Assembly: GCA_034190875.2 (NCBI GenBank)
Contig: CM067344.1
Coordinates: forward strand, 24,385,497-24,449,496
Direction of reading: 5' to 3'
Source: Urechis unicinctus
Taxonomy: Eukaryota > Annelida > Polychaeta > Xenopneusta > Urechidae
DNA: 64,000 nt
Below the pieces are notes generated by a model. The model was not told where the DNA came from, did not search any database, and saw only the letters and a list, made by a program, of their open reading frames with translations. This document shows, piece after piece, positions 60,287-64,000 of this stretch (the stretch's first letter is position 1; each line of letters opens with the position of its first letter). Made by a program: the position numbers and the translations under genes.

Positions 60287-61321
60287 GATTCATAACTTCG
60301 TCTTCTAATTTATTTCAAAATAGGCAGCCATATGTCTACACGAGTGGACTACAGAGCGGAGTTTGCTGTAGCCCTTAATGACGACAAAGGAATAATAGAA
60401 TAACGCCGGTGGAGCTAAAGCGTGCGCTAATGCTTTTTTTCATACTGACATCCTTCCTATTTGTCAGCAGCTAATGAACCGATGAACGGGATAATTCACA
60501 GCTTATGTATTCAACAGGGAATCGATGGCGAGGTATAAAATTTGATCCTCTATCACGCAATCGTTAACAAACCGTTGTCATCTGAGTAATTAGTGTTCGT
60601 AATAGTTACTGTGCAAATCCCTTTAATGCGATAGATTCATAGAGATTTAACATAGATGGCAAAAATGATCAATTGTGGTTTTTTCGTATTTTGCGAAGAA
60701 AACAAAGCTCGCTTCGACACTCCACTGCCTAGGCAATGTAACACAAATAAATGCATAGATCAGTTTGAGTATATATCTGGTATCGTTAATATTCTTTATT
60801 AGCATAAGGTAGGTGCAGTGTCGGACATTTACTAGTCCAAATATTTATGCGTGTCAACATCTTGCACATTTAAGGCGCTTCAGCGTCTCTATCAATGATC
60901 ATGCACAGCTGGTATTGTTTGAGCCTGACACTGACAACAAACCAAATTGAGGTAATCTATGATGTCAGATGACTGCTTGTATTCACAACCATGACACTCA
61001 GCATGATATGTGTTGAAGTACAAGCATTTTCACTATGCAGTGTGGAATGACCAACTTTCGTCTAATCAGCATTTCAGGTAGAACAACAGGTATTGTCATA
61101 TCTACACTTTAAATCTATCATTACCATACCAACCAGTGTCATGCGGCGAAGGAACAACAATCACTACAATGCTTCCACACTCACAGCAGTATTGATCCTA
61201 ACGCCATGAACTATGTTGAACATATATCTACATTTGCAGGAGCACAATTGCGACCAAAGGAATTGATGAATTATTTAGAGGAGCCTAGATGCTGTGCTTG
61301 GGGTCAAGCAATAATTCACCT

Positions 61322-62358
61322 CTTCCTTTCAAGAAAAGGGACAAAAGCTTACTCCTTGCCAATTCCAATGAATCAAAATATTGAACGTATGTTGCTGTTA
61401 TGATGTGTTTTGAAAGAAACGCACATGCTGGAACAGATCAAGCTCATGTGTTTGGGTGTACCAATGTTTTTGCTATCTTAATAGTGGGAATATTGTTCGT
61501 GCAGGCCACATGGGCGCCTGACTGAAGTCTGTGTTTGACTTGAAGATGACAGCCAACAATTGGAGCCAATGATTCTGATGCGAAAACATTTGTATCAGAT
61601 GTAGTATATACTGATTGAAGTTTGGGACAAATCGTTTTTGTGTAACATTACTTTTGATCATTGCCAAAACCCTCTGTGTATTCTCGTCTGTCATATTGGC
61701 AAAAGGGTGTTATAGCATTAATGGACATAGGAGAGACCAATACTTGTTGTTTTGTTAATATCCCGCGCTGGAGTTAATTTATATGTGCTCATGTATTCTA
61801 TGGGCTACCGATCGGAAGGGATGGATGGGAAACGCTATAAAATTATGAAAACATGACATTGAATACCTTGATACTTTCCGAAGATTTGACTGTATTTACA
61901 CGACAGTTGAAAAATACTTGCTTTTTCAAACGTGATAAAGTCATGACCTCGCATTGTGTGTGAGCATTAGCACAGAAGATTTCCATCAACAATCTGTTGG
62001 AGAAAGTCTGTGAATTAAACCTCGGACTGGCGTATTACCATCGTTTTCGAATTTATGGGATATTTCTGTTGATGTGAAGTTCGACACCAACCCGTTCAGC
62101 GGCTATGTAGATATTTTGGCCAGACAACTTCCTCCTCTCCTCAGCGCCATATTCGTAGAGCCACCTTCTTGGCGCAACATTAGTCATAACGAACGATTAT
62201 ATTTTTTCATGGATATATACGAGACTGCCACATTCAACAGAACATCCAGTTCGTGGTGGTGTTGATAAATGACATAAACAGATCACGATGATCTTCTGTT
62301 ATAAAGTATTTGATTAAGCGCGACAAAACAGTTGCAATAAATGCAAGAGAAATAGATA
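61322..62358. repeat. Segment present only in duplication copy 2 (second)
   Basis: In copy 1 AATTCACCT joins TTAAAAACCTTAG directly near 40560. In copy 2 these are 1.04 kb apart and enclose subrepeat K3 (62060-62280). The clean junction suggests a deletion in copy 1. Confidence 0.7.
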
Positions 62359-64000
62359 TTAAAAACCTTAGATTTAAAGGCGCAAAATCGTATGTATTCG
62401 GTACACATCCCCCCTATGGCTTGAGATGCACCGAACCGCAAGCTGCTGAAAGACGTGGCAAGTGTGAATAATTTACAAAAGGGCATTCGCTAATAATGAT
62501 CCTGTACTGGTGTTAATATACATTTATGTCAGGTTATCGCTGTCTTATCTTATCCTAGGGGTTGCGTACAATCACAATAAAAGATAAACATACATACGAA
62601 AAGTTTCCACTATTCAATATTAATGCTTCGATGCTATCGCGTGACTACAACAACGAGCCACAAGCGAAACTGGTAAAAGACAAGTTTTTTTCGATCTCTG
62701 ATATGCGTGCACGGATCGCCTTATAAGTCATACATCTAGTAAACAGCAAATAGGAATATAATTTCAACAAGGTCCGTGTATAAGTCGTGTTTTCGTTTTT
62801 TGTTAATCAAAACCAAAAACCATAAACGAACAACAATGCCTAAACTGAAAACCGTTTTTTATATGCGACAACGAAAAACGGATAACACTAAAGAGATTCG
62901 TTTTTCGTTTGTTATCCAGTTGTTTCGTAGCATTTTTGTGTGATCATATGGACATATATAGGACTGTTTAGTTAGAGGTGTGTACTTTATTTGATATATA
63001 GGACTTTTCTCATGACTTTTGATGAAATATAATGACACAGAGAGCATGGTTCTAAAGAGTGAACATTGGAATTTACCACATGTTACTGTGTCTGCTGTAC
63101 CCACCAGAATAAATATACGGTTCACTTGGCATGGTGGAAAAAGCCTGGCAGCTCATTTGCCCTGAATGCTCTGGAAAGTCGCGGCGCGTTACGATTATAT
63201 CTTCCCCGGTGGACAGACCAATTATTGATGTTTTGTTTAGTCATATCCCCGCGCGCGCTTACCATGAAAAGACTGGTGGTTTATTCATCGCTAATGTCAC
63301 ACACCATGGTCTTCAGTTGAAAAACAAGCTGCCGTGAGTGAGAGCAACAGCGAACTCAGGAGTAGTGTGTTACAGTAGTTGGTGGTTGCGTCTGGCGTTC
63401 TCGCTGATACTTCCTCCTGTGCGATGTTAGACAATATGGAAGGTTTTGTGAGATTATGCCAAGCAGACATGGAGTGCCGGGCAATTAACCGTGAAATCAC
63501 TCTCAGACCAATACGGGCAACGTCCAACCAATTCAAATTGTGGTGACACATCAATTTCAATGTCATCTAAACATTATGCCTCTTCGATTTATGCCATTGT
63601 GAATAACATTGAAAATAAAATCGGCTTTAAAAAGCCACCAATAATTCGAAAATGTGTATAATTGTGCTAATTTAAATTCAATTTGGAGTGAAGCTACTGA
63701 CCTCGCAGCTCGAACAGAATCCGCACATGCGCTAGTTTATTTGGGCATCCCTGCTTAGTTTAAGATGAAGGCCAAACGTTAAATAACTTGTAGACAGACC
63801 CGAGAGTTGAGGTTCAAGATATAACTTTAACTACAACAATAACACCCATGTCGTCAGGGTCTGCATTCGCCGCAGTAGACAGCCCCATACGCAACAACCT
63901 GCCCGATGAACCATAGAATATCCGCGCTTTGAACCACTATCGGCACCATCACAAAATGACCACTTGTATAATGGATTTCTTCCTGGACCACCCCTAATAC

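Larger units (their letters stand above)
54150..64000 (+). repeat. Segmental duplication, copy 2 (runs to the window end)
   Basis: Direct copy of 34960-42240. Extra relative to copy 1: about 57185-58675 and about 61322-62358. The last 40 bases still match copy 1 near 42160-42230 with a small deletion, so the 3' boundary is not visible. Same contents as copy 1, none of it an intact gene. Confidence 0.9.

Overview
This window looks like an animal nuclear genome, most likely a mollusc and probably a bivalve. It is intron-rich, AT-rich and full of micro- and minisatellites. Its one well-preserved gene has a receptor architecture (F-type-lectin-like and EGF-like ectodomain, one membrane segment, two cytoplasmic tyrosine phosphatase domains) of a kind I associate with expanded receptor families in bivalves. 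That taxonomic call rests on protein resemblance and repeat style only. No complete intact gene was found.

Layout. 1-3842: satellite-rich flank with an 18-bp minisatellite, a 113-bp direct repeat, a 19-bp tandem motif, then long (TA)n and (ATGT)n tracts. 3843-9402: 20 phase-consistent plus-strand exons of the receptor tyrosine phosphatase. They run from the C-terminal half of an F5/8C (F-type lectin) domain, through EGF-like exons, a membrane segment and a long juxtamembrane exon, to phosphatase domains D1 and D2 and a normal final stop. Two in-frame nonsense codons (TGA in the lectin exon, TAG in D2) and a missing D1-D2 linker break it.

9403-34112: about 25 kb without recognisable genes. 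Much of it is an old decayed repeat field in which blocks recur at about 70-75% identity in a different order. 34113-34212 is a 100-N assembly gap. 34960-42240 and 54150-64000 are two direct copies of one segmental duplication, about 19-22 kb apart. Each holds a minus-strand LINE reverse transcriptase relic and a 24-bp minisatellite, and they differ by two indels of 1.0-1.5 kb.

45623-47722 lies between the two copies. It contains two thrombospondin type-1 exons of a second gene (the second with an in-frame TAA) and a possible 3' terminal exon. 47723-53940 holds nothing recognised apart from one strong hairpin.

Working picture: a lectin/EGF ectodomain would bind an extracellular ligand and regulate a tandem phosphatase. 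D1 keeps its catalytic cysteine and arginine but has a WED loop. D2 keeps C(X)5R but has WPN. Both genes show single-codon nonsense changes inside otherwise intact, correctly phased exons. This is best explained by young pseudogenes, segregating null alleles or consensus errors.
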